Notes under the pieces: generated by a model
Told to the model about the DNA's origin: nothing
The model's database searches: none
Seen by the model: only the letters and a program-made list of their open reading frames with translations
Position numbers and translations under genes: made by a program
Shown here: positions 8,169 through 16,223 of the stretch, in pieces
Position numbering within the stretch: the stretch's first letter is position 1
Layout of the letters: each line of letters begins with the position of its first letter
Assembly (NCBI GenBank): GCA_040878345.1
Contig: JBBDML010000024.1
Coordinates: 12,289 to 76,288, forward strand
Length of the DNA stretch: 64,000 nucleotides
Direction: 5' to 3'
Origin: ZC4RG35 sp040878345
Lineage (GTDB): Bacteria; Actinomycetota; Acidimicrobiia; Spongiisociales; ZC4RG35

Positions 8169-8285
8169 GCGCCCGTAGCTCAATTGGACAGAGCGTCTGA
8201 CTACGGAGTGTCTGCCACTGAACGCTGTGCGGATCAGGGAAAACCCTGGTCAGCGACGAGCATAAACCTCGGAATCAGACGCTGT
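8169..8285 (+). repeat. 117-bp repeat starting with the 5' half of tRNA-Arg(ACG), copy 2
   Basis: Same layout as copy 1 at 633: 39 bases of tRNA-Arg 5' half (one mismatch, C for T in the D loop), then a related 78-base insert ending in AATCAGACGCTGT. This copy contains an internal hairpin CAGGG-AAAA-CCCTG that copy 1 lacks in that form. Flanks of the two copies are unrelated, so the 117 bp is the conserved unit. Confidence 0.7.
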
Positions 8286-8384
8286 TGGATCGACGGCGAC
8301 GACTAGCCGGACGCTCACCCAACTGGCGGGTGTCCGTTAGATCCTTGGCGAACCGAGTTCGATGATCTGGATAGCGGGGAACAT

Positions 8385-8635
8385 GTCCAGAGGCAGGTCT
8401 CCCCGGCGTTGAGCAACGAACCGCTGCTCGTACTCGCCGACGAGCCGACGGGAAATCTCGGACAGCGCCGCCACCTTGGACGTCCTCCAGCTGTTCGAGA
8501 GCCTGCACGTGTTCGGGCACGCGCTGGTCATCGTCACTCACGACTCGCGGATCACGGCCAACGCAGACTGGCTGATCTCGATGCGCGACGGCGCGTTTTT
8601 GAAGGTGAACGCATCACGGTGATCGAACAGTTCTG
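8385..8635 (+). pseudogene. Frameshifted C-terminal half of a MacB/LolD-type ABC transporter ATPase
   Basis: One frame encodes LSNEPLLVLADEPTGNLG (Walker B and D-loop region, from about 8407). After a frameshift near 8460 another frame continues LDVLQLFESLHVFGHALVIV, then THDSRITANADWLISMRDG (H-loop and C-terminus), ending near 8622. The ABC signature is degraded to SRGR upstream and the P-loop half is absent. This is a decayed remnant of a lipoprotein-export or macrolide-type ABC ATPase. Confidence 0.7.
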
Positions 8636-8758
8636 AGGAGTAGCGTTAGGGCGTCTCTCGAGGAGGACGTAACGCCCGTTCATCCCACGGTCCTGAACGC
8701 CATCGGCTCCACTCCCCTCGTCGAGCTTCGCAGGGTCGTCCCCGCGGGGTCAGCCCGC

Positions 8759-9610
8759 GTGCTCGCCAAGCTGGAGTGGGCCAACCCGACCGGCAGCATG
8801 AAGGACCGGATGGCGGTGGCCGCCATCGAGGCGGCGGCCATGGACGGCCGGCTCCCGCCCAGCGGCACTGTGGTGGAGTACACGGCCGGGACCACGGGCA
8901 TCTCCCTTGCCCTCGTCTGCGCTGCCCTCGGCTACGGGCTGGAAGTGGTCTTTTCCGACGCCTTCAGCGACGAGAAGCGTCGCACCATGGCCGCCTTCGG
9001 AGCCGGCATCACCGACGTGCCCAGTGACCAGGGGCGGATCACGGAGGCGCTCATCAAGGAGATGATCCGGGTGTCTGAGAAGATGGCCGAGCGGCCCGGC
9101 CACTGGTGGTGCGACCAGCTCAACAACCGGGACGCCACAAAGGGATACCTGCCGCTGGGAGAGGAGATCTGGGAACAGACGGCCGGGGAGGTCAACGCTT
9201 TCGTGCATGCGGTCGCCACCGCCCACTCGATCCATGGGATCACTCGGTCCCTGTGGGCCCACGACGAACAGGTGCAGATTGTTGCGGTGGAGCCGGCCGA
9301 ATCGGCGGTGCTCTCGGGACAGCCGACCGGTTCCCATCGGATCGAGGGGATCGGGATCGGGTTCGTCCCGCCCCTATGGGAGCGCGACATGGTCAACGAG
9401 ATCCAGACGGTCACTACGGCGGACGCCTGGGCGATGGCCCGCCGTCTGGCGGCGGAGGAAGGGATCTTCGCCGGAGCATCCTCGGGTGCCAACGTCGTGG
9501 CGGCATTACGGCTCGCCGAGCGGCTGGGAGCCGGCGCCACGGTGGTCACCATCATCGTCGACTCCGGGCTCCGCTACCTCAGCACGGAGCTCTATGGCGG
9601 TACCCGCTGA
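8759..9610 (+). CDS. Cysteine synthase-family PLP enzyme, start codon unclear
   Basis: The 283-residue frame matches cysteine synthase/cystathionine beta-synthase proteins. It has PTGSMKDRMA with the PLP lysine (residue 14 of this frame), the TAGTTGISLALVCAALGYG phosphate/substrate loop, GIGIGFVPP, and a C-terminal GIFAGASSGANVVAAL loop. The protein clearly begins upstream: in-frame codons from about 8669 read PTVLNAIGSTPLVELRRV, the family's N-terminus, yet no ATG/GTG/TTG precedes them after an otherwise good GGAGG at 8662. GTG 8759 is therefore a formal start only, and the true start may be mutated or non-canonical. The enzyme would use O-acetyl- or O-phosphoserine and sulfide; context does not settle which. 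Confidence 0.7.
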   Translation: MLAKLEWANPTGSMKDRMAVAAIEAAAMDGRLPPSGTVVEYTAGTTGISLALVCAALGYGLEVVFSDAFSDEKRRTMAAFGAGITDVPSDQGRITEALIKEMIRVSEKMAERPGHWWCDQLNNRDATKGYLPLGEEIWEQTAGEVNAFVHAVATAHSIHGITRSLWAHDEQVQIVAVEPAESAVLSGQPTGSHRIEGIGIGFVPPLWERDMVNEIQTVTTADAWAMARRLAAEEGIFAGASSGANVVAALRLAERLGAGATVVTIIVDSGLRYLSTELYGGTR

Positions 9611-10051
9611 GGAAGTAGTCAGTGAACGAGGGAGCCCTACACCGTTTTCGTCGGTCCGGGAGAGCCGGGGCCAGGTGACACTGAGGGCGCGAGATATCTC
9701 GTTGAACGTCCTCTGCAAAATGTCGGGGCTTTTCCCATGGACATGTTTGGCTGGCTCTCGTCGGCCGCGACCTTCCTTCTACCTCAGAAGTGCCATTGGA
9801 CATCTCATAGCTCGGGACCTCCCCCTTTTCGGGAAGTTGACCGGTAGGTGGGTCGTCTCGAGAATGTCGTGATGTCGCGGCGACTAGGCGACGTCCGCTG
9901 GTGGAGCTCCCATGACGGGAGGAGGTGGCGGAGGTCGCCTACTACCATGCCCTGCTGCGGCGCTCAGCAGTCAGACGGCTGAATCACCGCTGTGCTTCGA
10001 GGGTCGAGGTGGCCCAACCGATAAAAACCCTTGTGGCACTTGACAATTCTT
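9611..10051. other. 441-bp intergenic stretch before tRNA-Arg
   Basis: No convincing gene on either strand. The open frames present run with weak codon character and no ribosome site. No GGGAGCC arm repeats occur here, unlike the DNA after the tRNA. This fits ancestral chromosome on the left side of the integration site. Confidence 0.4.
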
Positions 10052-10125
10052 GCGCCCGTAGCTCAATTGGATAGAGCGTCTGACTACGGATCAGGAGGTT
10101 GGGTGTTCGAGTCGCCCCGGGCGCG
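10052..10125 (+). tRNA. tRNA-Arg(ACG)
   Basis: A complete 74-base cloverleaf: acceptor GCGCCCG/CGGGCGC, D stem GCTC/GAGC, anticodon stem TCTGA/TCAGG with loop CTACGGA (anticodon ACG), T stem GGGTG/CGCCC with loop TTCGAGT, discriminator G. No CCA is encoded. Its 3' part is repeated three times downstream as attachment sites, and its 5' half occurs twice upstream in the 117-bp repeats. A-to-I editing of the anticodon would read CGU/CGC/CGA codons. Confidence 0.95.
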
Positions 10126-10126
10126 C
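10084..10126 (+). mobile_element. attL: tRNA-Arg 3' part with downstream P' arm
   Basis: The 43 bases from anticodon loop CTACGGA to GGGCGCGC are the shared core of the array. A single GGGAGCCATTC arm-type motif lies at 10201, 75 bp after the core. No GGGAGCC motif lies in the 120 bp before the tRNA. The site therefore looks like chromosome on the left and element on the right. Confidence 0.7.
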
Positions 10127-11287
10127 CGCCGAAGTCCTTGTAGTAGCAGGGGATTTCACGTGTCCCGTGCTCGTTGAAGGGTGCGAGCACGGCGACCTTT
10201 GGGAGCCATTCGCCCGATCGGACCTTCGGGCGATCATCCTGGCAACTGACACGCACAATATGTGCCTGTTTGAGATGTGGGTGGCTGTGGGACCTGTGTT
10301 CCGTAGCTTGTTGGGGGTCGATATGTGTTGAAACGAAAGCGCACCGGGTTGGGGAAGACTTGGACACGCAAGATCGATCGACCGAACCGACACCATCAGG
10401 GCAGTGCTCCCCGGAGTAGCGCCGTGTGCCGAAGGTATATTGCCTGGTGCGGACCGGAGCTGAAACTCGAATTGCCGGAAGCGTCGCCATCCTCGCTGGG
10501 GTGATGTTTGTCGTCGGCGAGGCGTTGAGCAGAATCATGCCGGACACCGACGATGTGGCGTGCGTATCAGGAGCCGCCTACCTCGTCAACCTCATCGATC
10601 TCCTGAAATACGGGTTGACGGGCCTTGCCGTGCTGCTCCTTGCCCGGATCTGCGGAGACCAGCTGTCAAGAGCAGGGCGCATCGTGGGGCGAGTTGCCGC
10701 GGCGGGATTCATCCTGGCCGGAGTGGCCAACGGGATCGAACATTGCGCCCACCTGGAACCCCTGGGAGCCCTCTACGTGTCCGGGCTGCTGATCGGGCTC
10801 ATAGGGACAGTGGCCTTCGGCGTGTTTCTGGCCAAGTCCCAAGCCGTTCCCACTTGGGTGGGTTGGGTCATCTCGGGAGGAGTGCTGGGCTTCATGCTCT
10901 CAGCCGAGCAGGGTGGAGCAATCTTGGCAGGGATCGCTTGGATCGCCGTCGGAATTCGACTCATGACTCTCCGTTCCCCCACACCAGTGGGCTAGCCAGG
11001 AAACCTGCCACCGGAAGCCCGATACGCCCACGGACCGTATTCGCTCGACGACCCGCCCATAGCCGGCCATCCTGCGAGTACCGCCAGGCGTTCGCGCCAT
11101 ATGTGGGTCGCTCTGCGGAAGCCAGTGTGTCTGCTGCCGCATCGCTGGCAGCCCCCGGGCTGGGAGCCAAGTTGGGAGCCATTCGCGGTCGATGACGCTG
11201 GACGGCCGTTGACACGGATGGAATCGAAACCACTCGGCAAGGGGCCGAATGCACTCTTGTGAACGCCCACGGACGCCGCTTGGCCAT
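10127..11287 (+). mobile_element. Integrative element 1 (1.2 kb remnant)
   Basis: Lies between the tRNA-Arg core and the next core copy at 11288. Cargo is one membrane-protein gene (10426-10995). A 9-bp hairpin (CCGTGCTCG at 10165-10173 with its complement at 10184-10192) and the P' motif at 10201 lie near the left end. A P arm of two GGGAGCC repeats (11162 and 11174) lies near the right end. No integrase remains. Confidence 0.6.
10426..10995 (+). CDS. Small multi-pass membrane protein, cargo of element 1
   Basis: 189 residues from a GTG start, with about six hydrophobic segments: VAILAGVMFVVGEAL, LTGLAVLLLARI, AAAGFILAGVANGIEH, VSGLLIGLIGTVAFGVFL, VGWVISGGVLGFML and ILAGIAWIAVGIRLM. There are few charged residues in the core and no enzymatic motif. 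I do not recognise the family; it resembles actinobacterial hypothetical integral membrane proteins of the DUF4386 kind in size and layout, which is only a loose comparison. Confidence 0.55.
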   Translation: MPKVYCLVRTGAETRIAGSVAILAGVMFVVGEALSRIMPDTDDVACVSGAAYLVNLIDLLKYGLTGLAVLLLARICGDQLSRAGRIVGRVAAAGFILAGVANGIEHCAHLEPLGALYVSGLLIGLIGTVAFGVFLAKSQAVPTWVGWVISGGVLGFMLSAEQGGAILAGIAWIAVGIRLMTLRSPTPVG

Positions 11288-11516
11288 CTACGGATCAGGA
11301 GGTTGGGTGTTCGAGTCGCCCCGGGCGCGCTATGCGAAACCCGTGCTTAGGCTGGGGTTTCGGCGCGGCGGGGGTCCACGGCTCAGGTCGATGTGGCGCC
11401 GTGGGAGCGATCCTCGGGAGCCATTCTTCATCCATGATGATGGCGCTGGGCGAGCCCAAGTCCTTGCCCAAGGGCTTTGACATGAGTCAGGGCACGTCGA
11501 CCTTCTGACGCCCTCC
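10996..11516. other. Non-coding junction carrying att core A and its arms
   Basis: No supported gene. A short plus-strand frame ends with residues GAKLGAI over the P arm, a sequence like the C-terminal tails of some actinobacterial integrases, so it may be the last scrap of an integrase gene. The remainder is the att core and P' arm. DNA from 11330 to about 11670 resembles DNA from 14446 to 14780. Confidence 0.5.
11288..11330 (+). mobile_element. att core copy A (attP-like joint between elements 1 and 2)
   Basis: 43 bases identical to the tRNA-Arg 3' part from the anticodon loop onward. Flanked on both sides by arm-type motifs: GGGAGCC at 11162 and 11174 (last motif ends 104 bp before the core) and GGGAGC at 11403 and 11416 (first starts 73 bp after it). 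This P-core-P' arrangement is that of a joint between two tandem elements. Confidence 0.75.
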
Positions 11517-11846
11517 TTAGGCGGAGGCTTCACGCCCTGACGCAGCGCGGGGATGACGTCGGATACGGCGGACTTCGTCTCCTTCGGTTAGCTGGGTTTG
11601 GTAGAGGTCCCACCGCGTCTGGCCGTTCATCCAGAACCCGCTGGAGGTGCCGAAGTATCTGGCGAGTCTGAGAGCTGTGCTCGGTGTGATCCCGCGCCGC
11701 TGGTTCACGATTTCGTTTACACGCTGATAAGGCACGCCAATGGCGTCAGCGAGCTCACGTTGCGTCAGGCAGAGCGGCTTGAGGAACTCCTCGAGCAGCA
11801 TCTCTCCCGGATGGGTTGGCTGCCTGTGAGTTGGAATGCGGTTCAT
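11517..11846 (-). CDS. higA: HigA-family antitoxin (XRE helix-turn-helix)
   Basis: 109 residues. It opens with THRQPTHPGEMLLEEFLKPL, the signature of the HigA/VapI antitoxin group, followed by the helix-turn-helix (LTQRELADAIGVPYQRVNEI, residues 28-47) and FGTSSGFWMNGQTRWDLYQT. It lies 8 bp downstream of the toxin gene, the toxin-first order typical of higBA. It should neutralise HigB and repress the shared promoter. A decayed second copy of its C-terminal half is at 14640-14778. Confidence 0.9.
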   Translation of the reverse strand: MNRIPTHRQPTHPGEMLLEEFLKPLCLTQRELADAIGVPYQRVNEIVNQRRGITPSTALRLARYFGTSSGFWMNGQTRWDLYQTQLTEGDEVRRIRRHPRAASGREASA

Positions 11847-11854
11847 CGTTCACC

Positions 11855-12157
11855 TCAGTGGTAGTCGACTACCTCCACGTCGACCGGACCCGTTTCCGTC
11901 CATCGGAAGCAGATCCGATACTGGTCATTGATCCGGATGCTGTGCTGACCTTGACGGTCTCCGCGGAGAGCCTCGAGGCGATTGCCGGGTGGCACTCGCA
12001 GGTCGTCCAGGATCTCGGCTTGGTCGAGCGCATCGAGTCTTCTCGTAGCCACTCTCCAGAGAGGGTGGGGTAGCCGCTGTCGAGCAGCCTTCGTGTTGCG
12101 ACCATTGAACAGGTCTTCGGTTGCTGGATCACGGAAGCTCCGGATCCACGATAACAC
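11855..12157 (-). CDS. higB: HigB/RelE-family toxin
   Basis: 100 residues from a GTG start beside an operator-like inverted repeat. IRSFRDPATEDLFNG at the N-terminus, RVPPGNRLEALRGDR in the middle and HSIRINDQYRICFRW near the C-terminus are diagnostic of the HigB (RelE superfamily) ribosome-dependent mRNA endonucleases. Family knowledge: these toxins cleave translated mRNA and are blocked by HigA. The start could be a few codons further in (at IRSF). Placement on an integrated element suggests a stabilisation role. Confidence 0.9.
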   Translation of the reverse strand: MLSWIRSFRDPATEDLFNGRNTKAARQRLPHPLWRVATRRLDALDQAEILDDLRVPPGNRLEALRGDRQGQHSIRINDQYRICFRWTETGPVDVEVVDYH

Positions 12158-12180
12158 GATAGCACGGCTATCATGCTATC
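12158..12180. promoter_or_regulatory. Operator-like inverted repeat upstream of higBA
   Basis: GATAGC-ACG-GCTATC (12158-12172) followed by another GCTATC half site (12175-12180), directly abutting the higB start. HigA proteins bind such palindromes to autoregulate the operon; the exact site is inferred. Confidence 0.6.
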
Positions 12181-12200
12181 ACCACAGCGACACTCGTTGG

Positions 12201-13343
12201 TCAGCCGCCCAGAGAGGCCAACCCCTCGAGGATGAGCCTGGTGTGGCTGTAGGTCTCCGGGTCCGCGTCGGGGAGGTTGATCGGCACCTCGTGATCGCCG
12301 TTGGCCGCCGGTCCTTGCCAGCTCTGGAAGATCACATGCTGCGGGCGTCCGATCGCTTCGACCCTCCTCACCCACTCCATTGTCGACTGGTAGTACGCCT
12401 GATCGGTGCCTGCCTGGGTCCAGTTCGAAGTGAGGATCACCCCGAACACGATGTCCCGGTCCTCGACGAACCGTTGCATGGTGGCCAGGTCGGCGGCGAC
12501 GTCATGTCCCTCGACCCGGACCCTCTCCATGTCGACGTCGAGATGGAAGAAGGCGGGCACGACGCCGTTGTGCTGCAGCGCCGTGATCCACTCCTGTAGC
12601 TCAGCAACCGAGTAGTGGGGGTACGGTTCGATGTCGCCGACGATGATCGTCGGATGAGCGGTGTGGAGAGCGGCCACGAACGCCGCTGTCTCGGCCGCTG
12701 CCTCCGCCGGGGTGTAGTCACACGAGCCCGTCATCGGCTTGACTCCGCCGTGGAGCAATGGCTCGTCCATGGCCACGATGCGCACCGCTCCACCGCTCCG
12801 CGCCACGTTGTCGATGACCACACCGGCGTCATGCTCGAAGGTGGCGTCGCCTCGGCAGCCACCCTCGTAAACCGCGCCGACCTCGATGGCGATGGGCTTC
12901 CCCCATTCCCCGAGCAGGCTGAATGCGTCGGCGTCGGCCAGAACCCCCAGCGAGATGTCACCACAGATCTCGCACGGATCGGGGAACAGGTTGGCCGAGT
13001 AGAACTTGAAGACGTTTACCTCTGCCCTGGCCGTTGCCCACGCCTCGGGCTCGGAGAAGAGCTCGACGAAGTCGGTGGAGGCCATGTTTGGCGCGAACCA
13101 CACCAGCGGCTCGGTCAGGTCCAGCGGTGGAGCCGTGGTGGTGGTCGCCGCCAGGGTGGTCGAGGTGACGGAGGTCGGCGGGAGCGTCGTCGTTGTGACC
13201 GGAGGACGAATGGTGGTCGTCGGCCCAGGTTGGGCGGTCGTCGACGTTCCCCCTGTGCCCGAGGCCGTACACGCGGCGAACAGCATGAGCGCCAACACCG
13301 GACATTGCCATCGTCTCCAGCTCCAGGGCTCGATGGCACCCAT
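12201..13343 (-). CDS. Lipoprotein with Thr/Pro-rich linker and TIM-barrel-like domain
   Basis: 380 residues. The signal ends in LMLFAAC (lipobox, Cys 25). Residues 30-75 are a threonine/proline-rich linker (TTTIRPPVTTTTLPPTS), common in actinobacterial surface proteins. The remaining 300 residues have alternating strand/helix motifs like a (beta/alpha)8 barrel: LVWFAPNMAS, FKFYSANLF, PIAIEVGAV, VRIVAMDEPLL, TIIVGDIEPYPHY, VPAFFHLDVDM, FGVILTSNW and HVIFQSWQG. Acidic residues at strand ends (MDEP, DIEPYP, HLDVD) suggest a glycoside-hydrolase-like site. No named family recognised. Confidence 0.6.
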   Translation of the reverse strand: MGAIEPWSWRRWQCPVLALMLFAACTASGTGGTSTTAQPGPTTTIRPPVTTTTLPPTSVTSTTLAATTTTAPPLDLTEPLVWFAPNMASTDFVELFSEPEAWATARAEVNVFKFYSANLFPDPCEICGDISLGVLADADAFSLLGEWGKPIAIEVGAVYEGGCRGDATFEHDAGVVIDNVARSGGAVRIVAMDEPLLHGGVKPMTGSCDYTPAEAAAETAAFVAALHTAHPTIIVGDIEPYPHYSVAELQEWITALQHNGVVPAFFHLDVDMERVRVEGHDVAADLATMQRFVEDRDIVFGVILTSNWTQAGTDQAYYQSTMEWVRRVEAIGRPQHVIFQSWQGPAANGDHEVPINLPDADPETYSHTRLILEGLASLGG

Positions 13344-13541
13344 GATATCAACCTCTGCCCTACGGCGTTTGGGCGGCGGCGTTCGGACTCATTCCCGTCT
13401 GGGTCCTGGGTAGGGGTCCTCCTTCTGATGCGGCGGCGCAAGAACCCGAGTGATCGGCGGACCTCAGCGCCGAGTCAAAACATCAGGCTGGGAGCCATAC
13501 TCCGTGTACGTGTGCGACCCTGATAGGGGGGATGGCTCCGG

Positions 13542-14129
13542 TCACCGCGGCAGCGGATCCGGGCCGCTCGCGGTGACGAGCCGCTGTGGGACCCAGTCAT
13601 CGACGTGGACGAAGCCGTCGAATGTGGCCCCCTCGATGACGCACCCGTCGTACAAGGACCGCCGATAGAACTTCACGTGCGTAAAGTCCTCGAACAGGGC
13701 GTAGTACGGCTCGTTGTCCGCGCTCTGGAACTGCTGCCCTGTCAGTGCGGCGCGGTGCTCCTGGGAGAAGGCATCGACCTCCTCGCCGACGACCACTCCG
13801 AGGTGTTCGAGCCCCATCCGATAGACGCGTTGGTGGACCGGCGGGATGAGCTCGATGAGCGACACCAGCATTCCGTCGAGGACCTCGAGCGGCTCAGCGA
13901 GGACGATCTTCGAGATCGGCCGGCCGTTCCAGACGTTCTCGAGGTTCGCGGTGGCGTGTCGCTCAAGGAGCGTGCGCAGGTGGAGGTAGAGGTCCCAGTC
14001 GGCGACGCGGTAGGCGAGGTGGCTCAGGGCGTACGGCGCGATGTCGATACCTCTGGCGGCGAGCCGGTCACGCTGCGTCGCCGCGAACGCCCGGTAGTCC
14101 CCGATGATGTTGCCGACCGGATCAGCCAT
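13542..14129 (-). CDS. YecM-like VOC-superfamily protein
   Basis: 195 residues matching the YecM family. LSHLAYRVADWDLYLHLRTLL (split over residues 36-56), NGRPISKIVLAEPL, ELIPPVHQRVYRMGLEHLGVVVGE and FEDFTHVKFYRRSL are its conserved blocks. YecM has a metal-binding isomerase/oxygenase-like fold with His/Glu ligands (HLAYRV, EHLGVV, HVKFY). The biochemical function is not established. Length is close to the E. coli protein. It lies alone at the right end of element 2. Confidence 0.75.
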   Translation of the reverse strand: MADPVGNIIGDYRAFAATQRDRLAARGIDIAPYALSHLAYRVADWDLYLHLRTLLERHATANLENVWNGRPISKIVLAEPLEVLDGMLVSLIELIPPVHQRVYRMGLEHLGVVVGEEVDAFSQEHRAALTGQQFQSADNEPYYALFEDFTHVKFYRRSLYDGCVIEGATFDGFVHVDDWVPQRLVTASGPDPLPR

Positions 14130-14403
14130 CCGCGGGCATATCCCTCCAGCCGTGGCTCGTGACCTCGACCTTGAGGGAGCAGGCGACGTACCAGGGCGGC
14201 TCGTGAGTCACGGCAGCGGTGAATCGAATGCCCAGGAGTGTACGACCGCTTGATCTCGTTCGGAGGGCTCCGCTTCCGGGAGCCAAGTTGGGAGCCATTC
14301 TCTATGGACCCGACCGGACAGGCGTGGACGGCGGTGGACTTGAAAGCCCGTCGTTTCGGGCTCTGCGGATCCCCGTGGACGCACCTGGACACGGCTTGGA
14401 GAT

Positions 14404-14446
14404 CTACGGATCAGGAGGTTGGGTGTTCGAGTCGCCCCGGGCGCGC
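14404..14446 (+). mobile_element. att core copy B (attP-like joint between elements 2 and 3)
   Basis: 43 bases identical to the tRNA-Arg 3' part. The P arm ends 104 bp before it and the P' arm starts 73 bp after it, the same spacing as at copy A. Confidence 0.75.
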
Positions 14447-14639
14447 TGAGCGAACCCCCTGGTAGAAGCCGTGTCGGCACTGTATGAGGCTCCCGGACTT
14501 GGCCACCGCCTCTGCCATGGGAGCGGTCCTCGGGAGCCATTCTCTATAAGAATCACGGCGTCGCGGGCGAAGCGAGGCCCTTGCTCGAGAGTTTTCGATG
14601 AGACAGCCATCGTGACCTTCTGACATTCTTGGCGCCTAT

Positions 14640-14778
14640 GCGGGGGCCTTTCGCCCTGAAATAGCACGAGGGTGACGGCGGATCCGGCGGACCTTTCGTC
14701 TCCTTCGATTTGCTGGGTGTCGTAGAGGTCCCCACCGCACCTGGCCGATCATTCAGGACCCGCTGGAGGTGCCGAAGT
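14640..14778 (-). pseudogene. Decayed C-terminal half of a higA antitoxin
   Basis: The minus strand reads FGTSSGS, stop, MIGQVRW, then frameshifts before RRIRRHPRA. This matches the C-terminal half of the intact HigA at 11517-11846 (FGTSSGFWMNGQTRW ... RRIRRHPRA). A nonsense codon and a frameshift rule out function. The helix-turn-helix half and the toxin are gone. Confidence 0.75.
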
Positions 14779-14942
14779 CATGACGACGATGGGGAAAGGT
14801 GGCACTCCGTCCGTCGCCTCGTACAAAACCCGCGAACAACGGCGCCTTCGGATTCGAATTCCACCGCCACACCCGGCCACAGCGTCGATCATTTGGGCTC
14901 GACTTTCCCGCTCCTGAACAGGTCATTGGCCTTGGGTTCCTT

Positions 14943-16223
14943 TCAGGCAGTCTGGGCTTGGTTGAGGATCGCGTCGGTGATGCGCAGCGCATCCTCGTCG
15001 ATGCCAAGGATGACCCCGGACTTACGTTTCGAGAGCCACGGAAACCCGATGAAATAGATGCCAGGGACATCGCTGATGCCGTTGCTGTGTACCGGCCTTC
15101 CGGTGTCGTCAGTGACGGGTAGGTCGATCCAGGAGAAGTCCGCCGTGAACCCGGTGGACCACACGATGGCACCGACGTTCGCCTCCTCGAGGTGAAGCAT
15201 GGCGAGTATGTCCAAGTCCTCGTCAGGTGGCAGTGGCACGTCGGCAGGCTCGGGAACACTGCTCGGTGCCCCAAGGCCTTTCTCCTCGATGTATGCGTCG
15301 ATCTTGTTTCTCATCTCCATGGACCGGGCGTCAGCATTCCGGATGTACTCGATGGCCTGGTCATCGGTGATGAGGTCTCCTCCAACCACATCTTCGAGGC
15401 GGCCCATCAAGCGGGCGCCATCTCGGGCGAGTTGTTGATAGCTGACGCTGTGACCCCGCGATCCGACACCCGACACCAGCGGGTTCGTCGTCTTCAGCAT
15501 TTCGGGATCGTCTACCTCGTCCGTTGCGACGTCCCATATCCCCATCTCGAGCCACCAGTCCATGAAGTCTCGTCCCCGGTGGCTTCGAGGGACACGGGGC
15601 GCCTTGCTTATCGAGAAATACACGATGCGGCCCGCGTTGAGGAGGTCTTCCACGATCTGGGCGCCCGATTGGCCACCTCCGACCACCACCACCGCCCCTT
15701 CCGGCAACAGGTCCGGCGACCGGTAGGTCGCGGTGTGCAATTGGACGATGTGGCCGGGGATCTTCGAACTGATCGAGGGAACACGAGGAGATTGCAGGAT
15801 CCCGGATGCAACTACTACCGATTCGGCGAGGTAGGACACGGTCTCGCCGCCGGCTGTCTCGCCGGTAACCAGATAGCGCCCGTCGTCCCCCGATGGACCG
15901 ACACCCGTCACCGTCACGCCGGTGCGGACCGGCAGGTCGAACCGACTCACGTATTCTTCGAACGACTCGGCCAACTCCATGTGGGTCATGAAACCGAACG
16001 GGTCAGGTCCGGCGTATTCCGCTCCCGGAAGCCCATTCATCCAATTGGGGGTGTTCAGGCGGAAACTATCCCACCGCTGGGAACGCCAGGTCTCCCCCAC
16101 CCGGCCCTGTTCCAAAACGACGACGTCGACGCCGGAATCGACGAGGTGGTAAGCGACGCCGAGACCCGCCTGACCCCCGCCCACAACCACCACGTCAACG
16201 AGAACAGGCTTCACCATCGACAC
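14943..16223 (-). CDS. Flavin-containing monooxygenase / NAD(P)H-dependent oxidoreductase
   Basis: 426 residues. The FAD fold is VVVVGGGQAGLGVAYHLVDS (residues 11-30), followed by GETWRSQRWDSFRLNTPNW. A second nucleotide fold GAVVVVGGGQSGAQIVEDLL lies near residue 180. The C-terminus has VWSTGFTADFSWIDLPV and the FAD-proximal GIYFIGFPWLSKRKSG. This is the layout of class B flavoprotein monooxygenases (YUCCA/CzcO-like), which hydroxylate small substrates using NADPH and O2. The substrate is unknown. It is the only intact gene on element 3. Confidence 0.85.
   Translation of the reverse strand: MSMVKPVLVDVVVVGGGQAGLGVAYHLVDSGVDVVVLEQGRVGETWRSQRWDSFRLNTPNWMNGLPGAEYAGPDPFGFMTHMELAESFEEYVSRFDLPVRTGVTVTGVGPSGDDGRYLVTGETAGGETVSYLAESVVVASGILQSPRVPSISSKIPGHIVQLHTATYRSPDLLPEGAVVVVGGGQSGAQIVEDLLNAGRIVYFSISKAPRVPRSHRGRDFMDWWLEMGIWDVATDEVDDPEMLKTTNPLVSGVGSRGHSVSYQQLARDGARLMGRLEDVVGGDLITDDQAIEYIRNADARSMEMRNKIDAYIEEKGLGAPSSVPEPADVPLPPDEDLDILAMLHLEEANVGAIVWSTGFTADFSWIDLPVTDDTGRPVHSNGISDVPGIYFIGFPWLSKRKSGVILGIDEDALRITDAILNQAQTA

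Larger units (their letters stand above)
11331..14403 (+). mobile_element. Integrative element 2 (3.1 kb remnant)
   Basis: Bounded by core copies A and B. Cargo: higBA toxin-antitoxin, a Thr-rich lipoprotein and a YecM-like protein, all on the minus strand. The P' arm is at the left end, the P arm (14278 and 14290) at the right end. No integrase gene remains. The left 340 bp is shared with element 3, so the two elements are related. Confidence 0.6.
14130..14942. other. 813-bp region with att core B, arms and a higA relic; otherwise non-coding
   Basis: Contains P arm (14278, 14290), core (14404-14446), P' arm (14519, 14532) and the decayed higA (14640-14778). A short plus-strand frame over the P arm again encodes GAKLGAI. 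I see no other gene. Confidence 0.5.

Noticed and set aside
11288..11330. Additional tRNA-Arg genes at 11288, 14404 and 16571
   Set aside because: Only the 3' part from the anticodon loop is present; acceptor 5' strand and D arm are missing, so these are attachment sites.
12615..13523. Plus-strand 302-codon open frame
   Set aside because: It lies antisense to the Thr-rich lipoprotein; its composition is Arg/Gly-rich as expected of a shadow frame in high-GC DNA.
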